Notes: generated by a model not told the origin, from the letters alone. A stretch of 30,555 nucleotides of DNA from CAZAFN01 sp964484795 (GCA_964484795.1 CAZAFN010000018.1:1-30555); one strand, 5' to 3'. Positions 16,453 to 25,391 are shown, counted from the first letter of the stretch. A program made the numbers and translations.

Positions 16453-17358
16453 ATGAATAAGAGAATAAGACATTTTTTAAACCTAGATGAATTAAAGACA
16501 AAAGAAATTCATTTAATCCTAAAAAATAGCCACAAGTTAAAAAAGAAATATGGAACTAAAAAACTTAAAAATAAAAAGATATTAGCAATGATATTTGAAA
16601 AACCTTCAACAAGAACAAGAGTGTCTTTTGAAGTTGGGATGAAACATCTTAATGGTGACGTAGTAATACTTGATCAGCATGACACTCAGTTGGCTAGAGG
16701 CGAATCACTGCAGGATACAATTAGAGTTCTTAGTCGATATGTAGACATAATAATGTACAGAGGATCTGATGAAAAAAAACTTTATGAAATAACAAATTGT
16801 TCGACTATTCCTATTATAAATGGGCTGACCGACCAAAGTCATCCATGTCAGATACTTGCTGACATTATGACATTGGAAGAGAAGTTTAAAAGTTTGAAAA
16901 ATCTTAATTTGTGTTGGATAGGAGATGGTAACAATGTTTGTAATTCTTGGATTCATTCATCATTACATTTTGATTTTAATTTTAATATTTCATGCCCAAA
17001 AGGTTGTTTTCCAGAAAAAAAATTACTAAAGAAAATTAACTCTAAAAAGATTAGGCTTTTTGAGAATCCATTTAAAGCTGTTGAAAATGCTGATGTTATA
17101 ATCACTGATACTTGGATTTCAATGGGTATGAAAGAAGATAAGAAAAGGTTAAAAAAATTTAAAAACTTTCAAATAAACAACTCTCTCTTTAAAAAAACAA
17201 ATAAATCAACTTACTTTTTACATTGTTTGCCTGCACATAGAGGATATGAGGTTACAGATGAAATAATTGATGGTCAAAAATCGCTTGTCTGGGTTGAAGC
17301 TGAGAACAGATTATATGTTCATCAATCTATATTGTTGTGGTGTTTAGAAGGGCAATAA
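16453..17358 (+). CDS. argF: ArgF, ornithine carbamoyltransferase
   Basis: Makes citrulline from ornithine and carbamoyl phosphate. The carbamoyl-phosphate site STRTR (52-56, in EKPSTRTRVSFE) and the HPCQ motif are present. The ornithine-binding DTWISMGM segment and the HCLPAHRG signature near the C-terminus are also present. At 301 residues it is a typical anabolic enzyme. It ends seven bases before the stop of the convergent trkH gene, with no visible terminator. Confidence 0.96.
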   Translation: MNKRIRHFLNLDELKTKEIHLILKNSHKLKKKYGTKKLKNKKILAMIFEKPSTRTRVSFEVGMKHLNGDVVILDQHDTQLARGESLQDTIRVLSRYVDIIMYRGSDEKKLYEITNCSTIPIINGLTDQSHPCQILADIMTLEEKFKSLKNLNLCWIGDGNNVCNSWIHSSLHFDFNFNISCPKGCFPEKKLLKKINSKKIRLFENPFKAVENADVIITDTWISMGMKEDKKRLKKFKNFQINNSLFKKTNKSTYFLHCLPAHRGYEVTDEIIDGQKSLVWVEAENRLYVHQSILLWCLEGQ

Positions 17359-17365
17359 TTCTTTT

Positions 17366-18814
17366 TTATCTTCTCCAGAGTTGAGGTGACAGTAGAATTA
17401 AGATTGGGTAAAGTTCTAATCTTCCAATAAGCATTCCTAAACAAAGAAAAAATTTGGAAAGATCTGTTAAATTTGAGTAATTTCCGTTTGGACCTATTAT
17501 ATCATTAAGACCAGGCCCAACATTTGCCAGAGCTGCTGCTGCACCTGATAAGGCTGTTAAGATTTGCTGATCATCAAATGCAAGAATAAGAGTTAGAATT
17601 CCAAATATGCTGATGTACAAAAAAAAGAAACCTGTGACGGAATTCAATATTTCTTCGCTAATCTCTCTTGAGTTATAGTTTGGTATAAAAACTCCCCTAG
17701 GTTCAATTATTTTTTTAACTAGCGTCATAGATGTTTTGATTAGAATCTGAACTCTAAAAATTTTTAGGCCACAACTTGATGAACCTGAACATCCCCCGAT
17801 TAACATTAGAAATAAAAATAAAAGCGTCGTGAAGGTTCCCCAAACACTAAAATCATAAGTGCTAAAACCACTACCGGTAGAAATTGAAACAACAGCAAAT
17901 GATGCAATTCTAAAGGATTGGAGAAAATCAACTTCATAATATTTTTGTAGCCAAAATGTGACTACCACAGTAGTGAAAAAAATTAACATCAGAAAAAAAT
18001 GAACTTGTGAGTTTTTAAAAAGATCTAAGACTTTTCCTCTCATTGCTTGAAAAAGCAAAATGAAGGGCAATGATGAAATTATCATAAATGAAATTGTTAC
18101 AACTTCAGTGGACACAGAGTCAAAAGAACCAATTGACATATCTTTGGTAGAAAAACCTCCAGTAGCTATAATAGTCATTCCATGTGCAATACTATCAAAT
18201 GTGCTGAGACCGGTGGCAAATAATAAAAATGCACATAAAATAGTTAATGCTAAATAAACCAACCCTATTCCAGTGGCTATCTTGGTTGTCCTAGGAAGTA
18301 CTTTTTCATCTTTTGAACTAAATTCAGTTTGAAAAAGTTGCATGCCACCAATTTTTAAAATTGGGAAAATAGCAATGGCAATTACAATAATACCTATTCC
18401 TCCAAGCCATTGTAACATTGCTCGCCATAGGAGGAGAGATTTTGATGTATTATCAAGATTGCTAATTACTGTTGCACCTGTAGTAGTTAAACCAGACATG
18501 GACTCAAAAAAAGAATTTGAAAAACTTAAATTTGTTGTTCCCAGGAAAAATGGCATTGCGCCAATTAATGTTAAGATTATCCAGGAAATTAATGTTAATA
18601 AAAATGCCGATAAAATTTCAACATCCTTTTGCTTGTTTTTAAAGATAAAAGATATATTTAAACCGGTAAACAAACATATAATAGAGATAAAGAAAAAAAC
18701 AACCCAATCTGACCCACCATTAAAATAATCAAATAAACATGGGATGATTGCGTAAAGAGAAAAAAAAACTAACAAATTACCTATTACGAATAATGAAGAC
18801 TTCAAATTATCCAT
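17366..18814 (-). CDS. trkH: TrkH-family potassium uptake protein
   Basis: Membrane subunit of a Trk/Ktr potassium uptake system. The 482 residues are almost all hydrophobic helices. The four pore-loop filters of the SKT superfamily can be found: TTTGATV, IATGGFST, ISTGSGFS and NVGPGL, each with the key glycine. WLGGIGIIVIAIAIFP between the first two is typical of TrkH. The regulatory RCK partner TrkA is not in the window. It starts three bases after the apaG stop and is probably cotranscribed with it and metZ. Confidence 0.93.
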   Translation of the reverse strand: MDNLKSSLFVIGNLLVFFSLYAIIPCLFDYFNGGSDWVVFFFISIICLFTGLNISFIFKNKQKDVEILSAFLLTLISWIILTLIGAMPFFLGTTNLSFSNSFFESMSGLTTTGATVISNLDNTSKSLLLWRAMLQWLGGIGIIVIAIAIFPILKIGGMQLFQTEFSSKDEKVLPRTTKIATGIGLVYLALTILCAFLLFATGLSTFDSIAHGMTIIATGGFSTKDMSIGSFDSVSTEVVTISFMIISSLPFILLFQAMRGKVLDLFKNSQVHFFLMLIFFTTVVVTFWLQKYYEVDFLQSFRIASFAVVSISTGSGFSTYDFSVWGTFTTLLFLFLMLIGGCSGSSSCGLKIFRVQILIKTSMTLVKKIIEPRGVFIPNYNSREISEEILNSVTGFFFLYISIFGILTLILAFDDQQILTALSGAAAALANVGPGLNDIIGPNGNYSNLTDLSKFFLCLGMLIGRLELYPILILLSPQLWRR

Positions 18815-18816
18815 AG

Positions 18817-19203
18817 TTAGTTGGGATTTCTTTTTTGATCGGGAATATCAAGAGAGAATGCAGGAATGATTACTTCAAATTCATCACCATTAAAACTTTT
18901 CATTTGATAACTTCCTTGCATTAAGCCTGAAGTTGTTTTAAGTGGCGTTCCACTAGTATACTCAAATTCATCTCCTGGTTCTATAATTGGCTGTTCACCC
19001 ACAACACCCTGTCCAGTCACTTCTCTATGACTGCCATTAGAATCAAAAATCTGCCAATGTCTGCTAATAAGTTTTACGGTTTCTCTGCCATTGTTTTTTA
19101 TTTTTACCTTGTAGGCCCAGAGATAAGAATCTTCAGAAGGGTCAGAATGATCTTCTAAGTAAATTGGTTCTACCAAAACGGAAACTTTATGTTTTTTGTC
19201 CAT
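18817..19203 (-). CDS. apaG: ApaG domain protein
   Basis: A small cytoplasmic protein of the ApaG/fibronectin-III-like family, linked to Co/Mg resistance in Salmonella but biochemically unclear. The 128 residues contain the family signature AYKVKIKNNGRETVKLISRH, the GxGxxGxxP motif in GQGVVGEQP, and the FEYTSGTPLKTTSGLMQGSY block. Length is normal. It follows metZ by 13 bases; apaG beside metZ is a recurrent alphaproteobacterial pair. Confidence 0.94.
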   Translation of the reverse strand: MDKKHKVSVLVEPIYLEDHSDPSEDSYLWAYKVKIKNNGRETVKLISRHWQIFDSNGSHREVTGQGVVGEQPIIEPGDEFEYTSGTPLKTTSGLMQGSYQMKSFNGDEFEVIIPAFSLDIPDQKRNPN

Positions 19204-19216
19204 AATTAACTACCAT

Positions 19217-20413
19217 CTAGAGATTAGCTTTCTTTAGTGCATAATCTATATCTTCAATTATATCGTCAACATCTTCCAATCCCACTGACAGTCTAACCAA
19301 ATTTTTTGTAATACGTAAACTCATTTTTTCTTTTTGATTTAATCTGTGGTGTGTAGTGGTTTCTGGATGAGTGATTAGAGATTTTGTGTCACCTAGATTG
19401 TTGGATATTTCAACAAGTTGTAGATTATTTAAGAAACGGAAGGTTAAATCCTTCTCATTTTTTTTTGTAGTTTTAAGTTTGAAGGAAATTATTGTTCCAC
19501 CATCAAGCATTTGTTTTTTTGCTAGATTTAGTTGTTCAAACCCCTCAAGCATTGGATAAAACACAGTTTCTACAAATCTATTGTTTTTAAGAAAATTAGC
19601 TGTTTTTTTGGCATTTTCAGTCTGCTTTGTTATTCTCAATTCTAATGTGTCAATACTCTTTAAAAGCACCCATGCATTAAATGGACTTAATGATGGCCCT
19701 GTGTTCCTAATGAATGGTTTGATTATGTTTTTGCAAAAATTTTCTTTACCTAATATTGCTCCACCAAGCACTCTACCTTGACCGTCTATATGTTTTGTGG
19801 CTGAATACATCACAACATCAGCATTAAAATTTAATGGTTTTTGAAGTACTGGAGTTGCAAACACATTGTCTACAACTACAATGGCACCTGATAAATGCGC
19901 TAGATTTGAAACGGCTTTGATGTCAACTAAATCTAAGCAAGGATTGGATGGAGTTTCAAAAAAAACAATTTTGGTTTTTTTTTTAAGTGCTGATTCCCAC
20001 TGATTAAGATCTCTGCCATCTACCAATTCTATCTCAATACCAAATCTAGGGAGGATTTCGGTGATTATATAATGACAACTTCCAAAAAGTGCTCTACCAG
20101 CCACTAACCTATCGCCATTCTTTAAGTATGACATAAATATTGTCAGTATTGCCGACATGCCAGTTGATGTTGCCCAACAAGATTCAGCTCCTTCAATCAA
20201 TGCCAACTTTTTTTGAAAAATTTCAACTGTAGGATTCCCAAACCTAGAGTACATAAATCTTTCTTTTCTTTCTTTAAAAGATTCCTCAGCTTCTTCTGCC
20301 GATTCATAGACATAGCCAGATGTTAGAAACAGTGGTTCACTGGTTTCTGAAAATTTTGTTCTATTTATTCCACCTTTAATAAAATTGGTTGAGTTTCTTT
20401 TTTTTTTTTTCAT
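19217..20413 (-). CDS. metZ: MetZ, O-succinylhomoserine sulfhydrylase
   Basis: Cys/Met-metabolism PLP enzyme, predicted to make homocysteine directly from O-succinylhomoserine and sulfide. The 398 residues include YSRFGNPT, the ATSTGMSAI turn, ETPSNP, VVDNVFATPVLQKPL and the PLP lysine Lys207 in SATKHIDGQGR. The DGQGR after the lysine and the RNTGPSLSPFNAW segment favour MetZ over cystathionine gamma-synthase or MetY. The start codon is followed by an unbroken run of 13 As. It is divergent from the PQQ-associated ABC operon, with only 54 bases between starts, too short for a SAM riboswitch. Confidence 0.92.
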   Translation of the reverse strand: MKKKKRNSTNFIKGGINRTKFSETSEPLFLTSGYVYESAEEAEESFKERKERFMYSRFGNPTVEIFQKKLALIEGAESCWATSTGMSAILTIFMSYLKNGDRLVAGRALFGSCHYIITEILPRFGIEIELVDGRDLNQWESALKKKTKIVFFETPSNPCLDLVDIKAVSNLAHLSGAIVVVDNVFATPVLQKPLNFNADVVMYSATKHIDGQGRVLGGAILGKENFCKNIIKPFIRNTGPSLSPFNAWVLLKSIDTLELRITKQTENAKKTANFLKNNRFVETVFYPMLEGFEQLNLAKKQMLDGGTIISFKLKTTKKNEKDLTFRFLNNLQLVEISNNLGDTKSLITHPETTTHHRLNQKEKMSLRITKNLVRLSVGLEDVDDIIEDIDYALKKANL

Positions 20414-20467
20414 ATAAGAGTTTTTAGATTAATATATTTGTAAAATTTATTTATAGTAGGGAAAATT

Positions 20468-21736
20468 ATGAGCGCAAAGTTTTTTTTAATTATAACATTT
20501 ACAATAACTTTATTTTTTACTTTTTTTTCAGAAGCTAGAGAATTATCAATACAGCAACTTGAGGAAAGAAAAAAAGCTGATTTTGAAAGAAAAAAAGAAA
20601 GAGAGAAAAGGGGAAAAAAGACTTTTCAAAAAGAAATTACAATTATGAGTGAAATTGTTTTCATTTCAAAAGAAAGGGAAGTACCCCCGGTGCTCTCTAA
20701 TCTTGACCCGATTTTGGAGGATGAGGGATTTTATGGTGTTAAGCTTGCCATTGAAGATAATCTCACAACTGGCAGGTTTGTTGGCCATGATTACAAGGCT
20801 GAATTCCATAGAATTTTATTGGATGAGGATCTTGATAGTGAGTTTGAAAAATTAATGAAAGAGGGAAAATTTTTTTTTGTTGTAGATTTTAATGAAGATG
20901 AATTGTTATCTCTAATGAAGATCCCAGGAATTGAGAATGTTTTAATTTTTAATGTAAGAGCAAAAAATGATTCTTTAAGAAATGAAAATTGTAAGAAAAA
21001 CTTTTTCCATATTCCACCTAGCTATTCTATTTTGTCTGATGCTCTTACACAGTATTTAGTAAAAAAAAAATGGAAAAAATGGTTTTTAGTAACAGGACCA
21101 GATAAAAATGATCAGTTATATTCTGATGCAATAAAAAAATCAGCAAAAAAATTTAATGTTAAAATAAAGGAAGAAAAAACTTGGGACTTCACCTCAGATT
21201 TGCGAAGAACAGCTGGAAAAGAAGTGCCAATATTTACAAAAGGTTCAAAGTATGATGTTCTTGTTGTTGCTGATGAACAAGGTGAATTTGGAGAATACCT
21301 TGCATATAGGACATGGGACCCTAGACCAGTAGTTGGAACACAGGGTTTAAAACCAAGTTCTTGGCATCGTACTCATGAACAGTGGGGTGCAACACAAATG
21401 CAAAATAGGTTTAGAAGAGAAAGTGGAAGATGGATGACTGAGGTTGACTACCATGCTTGGACTGCGGTCAGAGCTTTAGGAGAAACAATAACCAGAACTC
21501 AAAGTAATGATGTAAATGAAGTCCAAAAGTATTTATTAGGTGAAAAATTTGGTTTGGGTGCTTACAAAGGTGTAAAGGTATCTTTTAGATCATGGAATGG
21601 ACAATTAAGACAACCAATTTTATTAGCTGCTCCAAGATCAATGGTATCAGTCTCTCCCCAGGAAGGTTATATTCATCCAGTAAGTGAGCTTGATACTATG
21701 GGAAAAGATCAACCGGAATCTACTTGTAAATTTTAA
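20468..21736 (+). CDS. lutA: PQQ-dehydrogenase-associated ABC substrate-binding protein (LutA-like)
   Basis: A 422-residue periplasmic protein with a signal peptide (cleavage probably after SEA near residue 23) and a type I periplasmic-binding fold related to branched-chain amino-acid binding proteins. It matches my memory of the family annotated as ABC substrate-binding protein of PQQ-dependent alcohol dehydrogenase systems; KKWKKWFLVTGPDKNDQLYS and VVADEQGEFGEYLAYRTWDP are the recognisable blocks. Methylorubrum LutA, needed for lanthanide uptake, is of this type; using its name here is inference. After the signal, residues about 28-55 form an extra, highly charged Lys/Arg/Glu stretch. AGGGA lies five bases before the ATG. 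It is first gene of a six-gene rightward operon. Confidence 0.82.
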   Translation: MSAKFFLIITFTITLFFTFFSEARELSIQQLEERKKADFERKKEREKRGKKTFQKEITIMSEIVFISKEREVPPVLSNLDPILEDEGFYGVKLAIEDNLTTGRFVGHDYKAEFHRILLDEDLDSEFEKLMKEGKFFFVVDFNEDELLSLMKIPGIENVLIFNVRAKNDSLRNENCKKNFFHIPPSYSILSDALTQYLVKKKWKKWFLVTGPDKNDQLYSDAIKKSAKKFNVKIKEEKTWDFTSDLRRTAGKEVPIFTKGSKYDVLVVADEQGEFGEYLAYRTWDPRPVVGTQGLKPSSWHRTHEQWGATQMQNRFRRESGRWMTEVDYHAWTAVRALGETITRTQSNDVNEVQKYLLGEKFGLGAYKGVKVSFRSWNGQLRQPILLAAPRSMVSVSPQEGYIHPVSELDTMGKDQPESTCKF

Positions 21737-21757
21737 AAATTTTAATACATTAGCATC

Positions 21758-22726
21758 ATGAATCTTCTTTTTTTAATGGTAACTTTTTTTTCAATAATTA
21801 GCTTTTCAAGTGTTAAAGCAAACTTGGCCTACATTACCAACGAGAAAGACAATACAGTAAGTGTAATTGATATAAAAAAAAAAAAAGTTATTAAAACCGT
21901 CAAGGTTGGCCAAAGACCTCGAGGAATCATTATGTCCAAGGATGGAAAACTTGTTCTTATATGTGCATCAGATGATGATAGAGTTGAAGTAAGAGAAGCA
22001 GAAACCCTAAAATTAAAATATCATTTGCCATCAGGACCAGACCCAGAACTTTTTATCCTATCTCCAGACGATAGCACTCTTTACATAGCTAATGAGGATG
22101 ATGCGATGGTCACCGTAGTTGATATGAATGACAAAATGATAATTGATGATATACCAGTTGGCGTTGAGCCTGAAGGGATGGGACTTACAAATAATGGCGA
22201 GATTTTAGTAAATACCTCTGAAACCACCAATATGGCACATTTTATAGATACGGAGACACTTGAGATTGTTGAAAATGTTTTGGTTGACCAAAGACCACGA
22301 GTTGCGATGTTTACCCCGGATGATAAAGAAGTATGGGTTTCTGCGGAAATAGGTGGTACGGTAAAAGTTATTAACCCAAGTTCCAAAGAAGTTACTCACA
22401 CCATAGGATTTGAAATACCTGGAGTTAATGAGGAGAGCATCCAGCCAGTAGGCGTAAGGCATTCAAAAGATGGTAAATATACATTTGTAGCTCTTGGCCC
22501 AGCCAACAGAATTGCAGTAATCGATCAACAAACAAAAAAACTAATTAAATATCTTCTTGTTGGGCAAAGAGTCTGGCAACTAGCATTCACTCCTGATCAA
22601 AAAACTTTATTAAGTACTAATGGAGTAAGTAATGATGTCTCCATTATTAATGTAGATAAACTTAAAGTTGAAAAATCAGTCAAAGTTGGAAGATTTCCTT
22701 GGGGAGTTGTTATAAGCCCCAACTAG
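21758..22726 (+). CDS. YVTN-type beta-propeller protein of the PQQ/ABC cluster
   Basis: A 322-residue exported beta-propeller (signal peptide to about residue 22, then NLAYITNEKDNTVSVIDI). Repeats of about 42 residues with YxxNexdxTVSVID and GxxPxGxxxSxDGK patterns are easy to see: GQRPRGIIMSKDG, GVEPEGMGLTNNG, DQRPRVAMFTPDD and GRFPWGVVISPN. It corresponds to the beta-propeller family annotated as associated with PQQ-dependent catabolism. A surface-exposed propeller is also part of the Methylorubrum lanthanide cluster, by memory. The ligand is unknown; propellers of this sort act as scaffolds or metal or ligand sensors. A 13-A run lies at 21874-21886. The ABC ATPase follows after 28 bases. 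Confidence 0.85.
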   Translation: MNLLFLMVTFFSIISFSSVKANLAYITNEKDNTVSVIDIKKKKVIKTVKVGQRPRGIIMSKDGKLVLICASDDDRVEVREAETLKLKYHLPSGPDPELFILSPDDSTLYIANEDDAMVTVVDMNDKMIIDDIPVGVEPEGMGLTNNGEILVNTSETTNMAHFIDTETLEIVENVLVDQRPRVAMFTPDDKEVWVSAEIGGTVKVINPSSKEVTHTIGFEIPGVNEESIQPVGVRHSKDGKYTFVALGPANRIAVIDQQTKKLIKYLLVGQRVWQLAFTPDQKTLLSTNGVSNDVSIINVDKLKVEKSVKVGRFPWGVVISPN

Positions 22727-22754
22727 TGAACCTTTGGGAAATTAATTAAGCAAA

Positions 22755-23480
22755 ATGACTGTTGCCCTAGAAATAAAAAATGTTTCACATAAATTTGGAG
22801 AGTTTTTGGCGCTTAATGATGTCAGCTTGAATATTCATCCAGGTGATTTTACTGTTCTACTCGGATTAAATGGTGCTGGTAAAACCACTCTTTATTCATT
22901 AATCACTAGGCTCTACAACAACAATTCTGGGTCAATAAAAATCTATGGATTTGATGTTCGGGAAAATTCGGTAAATGCTCTTAAAAACATTGGAGTTGTT
23001 TTCCAACAGCCAACTTTGGACCTTGACTTAAGTGTTAAGGAGAATCTTCATTATCATTCATCTCTACATGGTATAAGTTTTTCAGAAGCTAATAAAAGAA
23101 TCGACGATGAAATTGGTAGGATAAAATTAGAAGATAAGATTAAAAGTAAAGTCAGAGCATTGTCGGGTGGACAAAGGCGAAGAGTTGAAATTGCAAGGTC
23201 ACTTATCCATAGACCTAAACTTTTACTTTTAGATGAACCAACAGTTGGTTTGGATATAGGTTCTAGGCAAATGATTTTAAAACATGTTAAGTCTTTATGT
23301 AAAAAAAATAATTTAGCAGTTCTATGGGCCACTCATTTGATTGATGAAATTGATAAGGGAGAAAAAGTAATAATTATAGATAAAGGTAAAGTCCTTGAAT
23401 CCGGTGATGTTTCAATGATTGTAAGAAAAACCAAAACAAGAAATATTAGAGATGCATTTAACAAATTAGTAGGAATTTAA
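22755..23480 (+). CDS. lutE: ABC transporter ATPase of the PQQ-dehydrogenase-associated system (LutE-like)
   Basis: Energises the membrane transporter encoded next. The 241 residues hold a complete nucleotide-binding domain: Walker A GLNGAGKTT (about 38-46), Q-loop VVFQQPT, signature LSGGQRRR, Walker B LLLLDEPT and H-loop ATHL. The protein is of the ABC-2-partner type (NodI/CcmA-like). It sits between the propeller and the permease, six bases before the latter. The lut name comes from resemblance of the cluster to that of Methylorubrum; the transported substrate is not proven for this organism. Confidence 0.88.
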   Translation: MTVALEIKNVSHKFGEFLALNDVSLNIHPGDFTVLLGLNGAGKTTLYSLITRLYNNNSGSIKIYGFDVRENSVNALKNIGVVFQQPTLDLDLSVKENLHYHSSLHGISFSEANKRIDDEIGRIKLEDKIKSKVRALSGGQRRRVEIARSLIHRPKLLLLDEPTVGLDIGSRQMILKHVKSLCKKNNLAVLWATHLIDEIDKGEKVIIIDKGKVLESGDVSMIVRKTKTRNIRDAFNKLVGI

Positions 23481-23486
23481 ATAATA

Positions 23487-24290
23487 ATGGAACTTGTAAT
23501 ATATATAAGATGTTTCAAAGGGATTGTTTTGAGAGAGGCGTTGAGGTTCATTCATCAGAAAGAGCGTTTTTTCTCTGCATTAGTTAGGCCGTTGGTTTGG
23601 CTTGGAATTTTTGCCGCAGGATTTAGATCAGTACTTGGGGTTGCAATAATCCCCCCTTACGAAACTTATATTCCTTATGAGGTCTACATTGCCCCTGGTT
23701 TAATAGCAATGATTCAATTGTTTAACGGCATGCAAAGTTCCCTTTCTATGGTTTATGACAGAGAAATGGGCAGTATGAAAACAATGTTGGTAAGTCCTAT
23801 TCCTAGGTGGTTTTTGTTAATATCAAAATTACTTGCTGGTGTTTTTGTTTCTATACTTCAGGTTTATGCTTTTTTAATAATAGCCTCGCTATGGGATATA
23901 ATTCCGCCAATTTCTGGATATTTTACAATTCTTCCTGCTTTGATAGTTTCAGGTTTGATGTTAGGTTCTTTAGGAATGTTTTTATCTTCTGCAATTAAAC
24001 AACTAGAAAACTTTGCTGGTGTTATGAACTTTGTTATTTTCCCTATGTTTTTTGCCTCATCAGCTCTTTATCCTTTATGGAAAATCGAAGAAACGAGTGA
24101 ATGGCTATATTATGTTTGTTTTTACAATCCCTTTACTTATGCTGTAGAGACCATCAGGTTTTCTCTTTATTCGCAGATAAATATAGAATACACAATTGGG
24201 ATTATTATATTTACATTAATATTTTTGTTTTTATCGATTTTAGGATATGATCCCGCGAGAGGAAATTTACAAAAGAAAGCGGGAAAATAA
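23487..24290 (+). CDS. lutF: ABC-2 permease of the PQQ-dehydrogenase-associated system (LutF-like)
   Basis: A 267-residue membrane protein with six predicted helices. LREALRFIHQKERFFSALVR and PLVWLGIFAAGFRSV open the protein. YIAPGLIAMIQLFNGMQSSL and MVYDREMGSMKTMLVSPIPR form the coupling region. NPFTYAVETIRFSLYSQ comes near the end. It matches the permease that accompanies PQQ alcohol-dehydrogenase genes. ABC-2 permeases are more often exporters, so whether this one imports or exports is open. It is two bases from the following gene. Confidence 0.87.
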   Translation: MELVIYIRCFKGIVLREALRFIHQKERFFSALVRPLVWLGIFAAGFRSVLGVAIIPPYETYIPYEVYIAPGLIAMIQLFNGMQSSLSMVYDREMGSMKTMLVSPIPRWFLLISKLLAGVFVSILQVYAFLIIASLWDIIPPISGYFTILPALIVSGLMLGSLGMFLSSAIKQLENFAGVMNFVIFPMFFASSALYPLWKIEETSEWLYYVCFYNPFTYAVETIRFSLYSQINIEYTIGIIIFTLIFLFLSILGYDPARGNLQKKAGK

Positions 24291-24292
24291 AT

Positions 24293-24712
24293 ATGAAAAT
24301 TTTTTTAAGAGTTTTATGCGCAATTGTTTTTATGTCTTCAGTAGCTTTAGCTAAGGGTGACCTTGCTATAAGGGCAAAAAAATTAGAATTAAAACTTGGT
24401 TCAGAAAAAAGTGATTATGATATGTCGCAAAAAGTTTTTGAGATGGAAACTGGCAAAGCTTACAGACTTGAAATTTCTAGTATGGGTTTCAAAGAATACG
24501 AGATTGAAGCAGAAGAATTTTTTAGAAACATTTGGATTAGGAATATCGAAGTAGCAGGAATAGAGATTGATACACCTGTAATAGAAGAAATCGAGTTTGA
24601 GAGAGAAGGAGAAATTGAAATTAAGTTTGTTCCAATAAGACCAGGGAAATTTGATTTTGAAATTGAAGGTTTGCAGAACAAAGGTATGGTTGGCCAATTT
24701 ATAGTTAAATAA
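24293..24712 (+). CDS. Exported cupredoxin-like protein lacking copper ligands
   Basis: A 139-residue protein with a signal peptide ending at ALA (about residue 20). The mature part reads as a cupredoxin-like beta-sandwich: FEMETGKAYRLEISSMGFKE, then IEIKFVPIRPGKFDFEIEGL and GMVGQFIVK at the C-terminus. This is the usual end of periplasmic cupredoxin-like proteins of methylotroph PQQ clusters. There is no histidine at all, and the only cysteine is in the signal peptide, so a type 1 copper site is impossible. The mature protein is very rich in Glu. It lies inside the ABC operon. A metal- or partner-binding periplasmic accessory is plausible but unproven. Confidence 0.7.
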   Translation: MKIFLRVLCAIVFMSSVALAKGDLAIRAKKLELKLGSEKSDYDMSQKVFEMETGKAYRLEISSMGFKEYEIEAEEFFRNIWIRNIEVAGIEIDTPVIEEIEFEREGEIEIKFVPIRPGKFDFEIEGLQNKGMVGQFIVK

Positions 24713-24733
24713 AAAAACAAAAGGAGAAATTAA

Positions 24734-25381
24734 ATGAATATTTTGTCTAAGATTTTTGTTGGTTTGTTGATAAGTTTTTTGATTACACCCAATTCTTATT
24801 CTGCCCCCCCCGAAGAGGCACCAAAAAAATGGCCTTGTGATCAGGTTTATAATCCCAAATTAGATTTGAATTCTATTTGGCAAGGACCGTCGATTGAAAA
24901 ATTTATAAAAGATTGGTGGAAGGATGATGATATCATTGATTATGTAAATCAACTTTCTAACCCTATTCTCAGTGAAGAAGATGGAACAAGAATAATTGAG
25001 GAATTTTCTAAAAAGTATACTTATTTTGGATTAATTAAAAAATCAGAACAAAGAGAAAAATTGATCTTGTTATTTGCAGGCCTCTATCAAAAAGCTAGAG
25101 ATAGAAGAAACAGACAATATGTTGGAATAATAAAATTTGTTAATAGGCAAGAATCTTTGAGAACAGAAATTGGAAATGCTTCCAAGTCATTAAGGGAGCT
25201 TAGAAAAAATAAAATTGGTGAAGAAGACACGAGATACATTGATGCATCTTCAAAACTTGAATGGAACACACGTGTTTTTGATCAACGGACAAGACTGACC
25301 GAATACATCTGTGAAGAACCAGTTTTTAACACGCAAAGACTTGGTTATCAGTCAAGAAAAATTTTATCTTATTTAAATTAA
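24734..25381 (+). CDS. Uncharacterised exported protein of the PQQ/methanol cluster
   Basis: A 215-residue protein with a signal peptide (cleavage near SYS-APP, residue 23) and no recognised domain. The mature N-terminus has PKKWPCDQVYNP with Cys35, then LNSIWQGPSIEKFIKDWWKD. The rest is mostly helical and charged. A second cysteine, Cys193, lies in EYICEEP near the end, so one disulfide is possible in the periplasm. A strong AAGGAG lies seven bases before the ATG. Similar small exported proteins with a WPCDQ motif occur beside these ABC genes in methylotrophs, as far as I recall. Function is unknown; context suggests a role with PQQ or metal handling. Confidence 0.7.
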   Translation: MNILSKIFVGLLISFLITPNSYSAPPEEAPKKWPCDQVYNPKLDLNSIWQGPSIEKFIKDWWKDDDIIDYVNQLSNPILSEEDGTRIIEEFSKKYTYFGLIKKSEQREKLILLFAGLYQKARDRRNRQYVGIIKFVNRQESLRTEIGNASKSLRELRKNKIGEEDTRYIDASSKLEWNTRVFDQRTRLTEYICEEPVFNTQRLGYQSRKILSYLN

Positions 25382-25391
25382 CTAATTATTT

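Noticed and set aside
20414..20467. SAM riboswitch upstream of metZ
   Set aside because: Only 54 bases separate metZ from the divergent gene and no conserved structure can be drawn.
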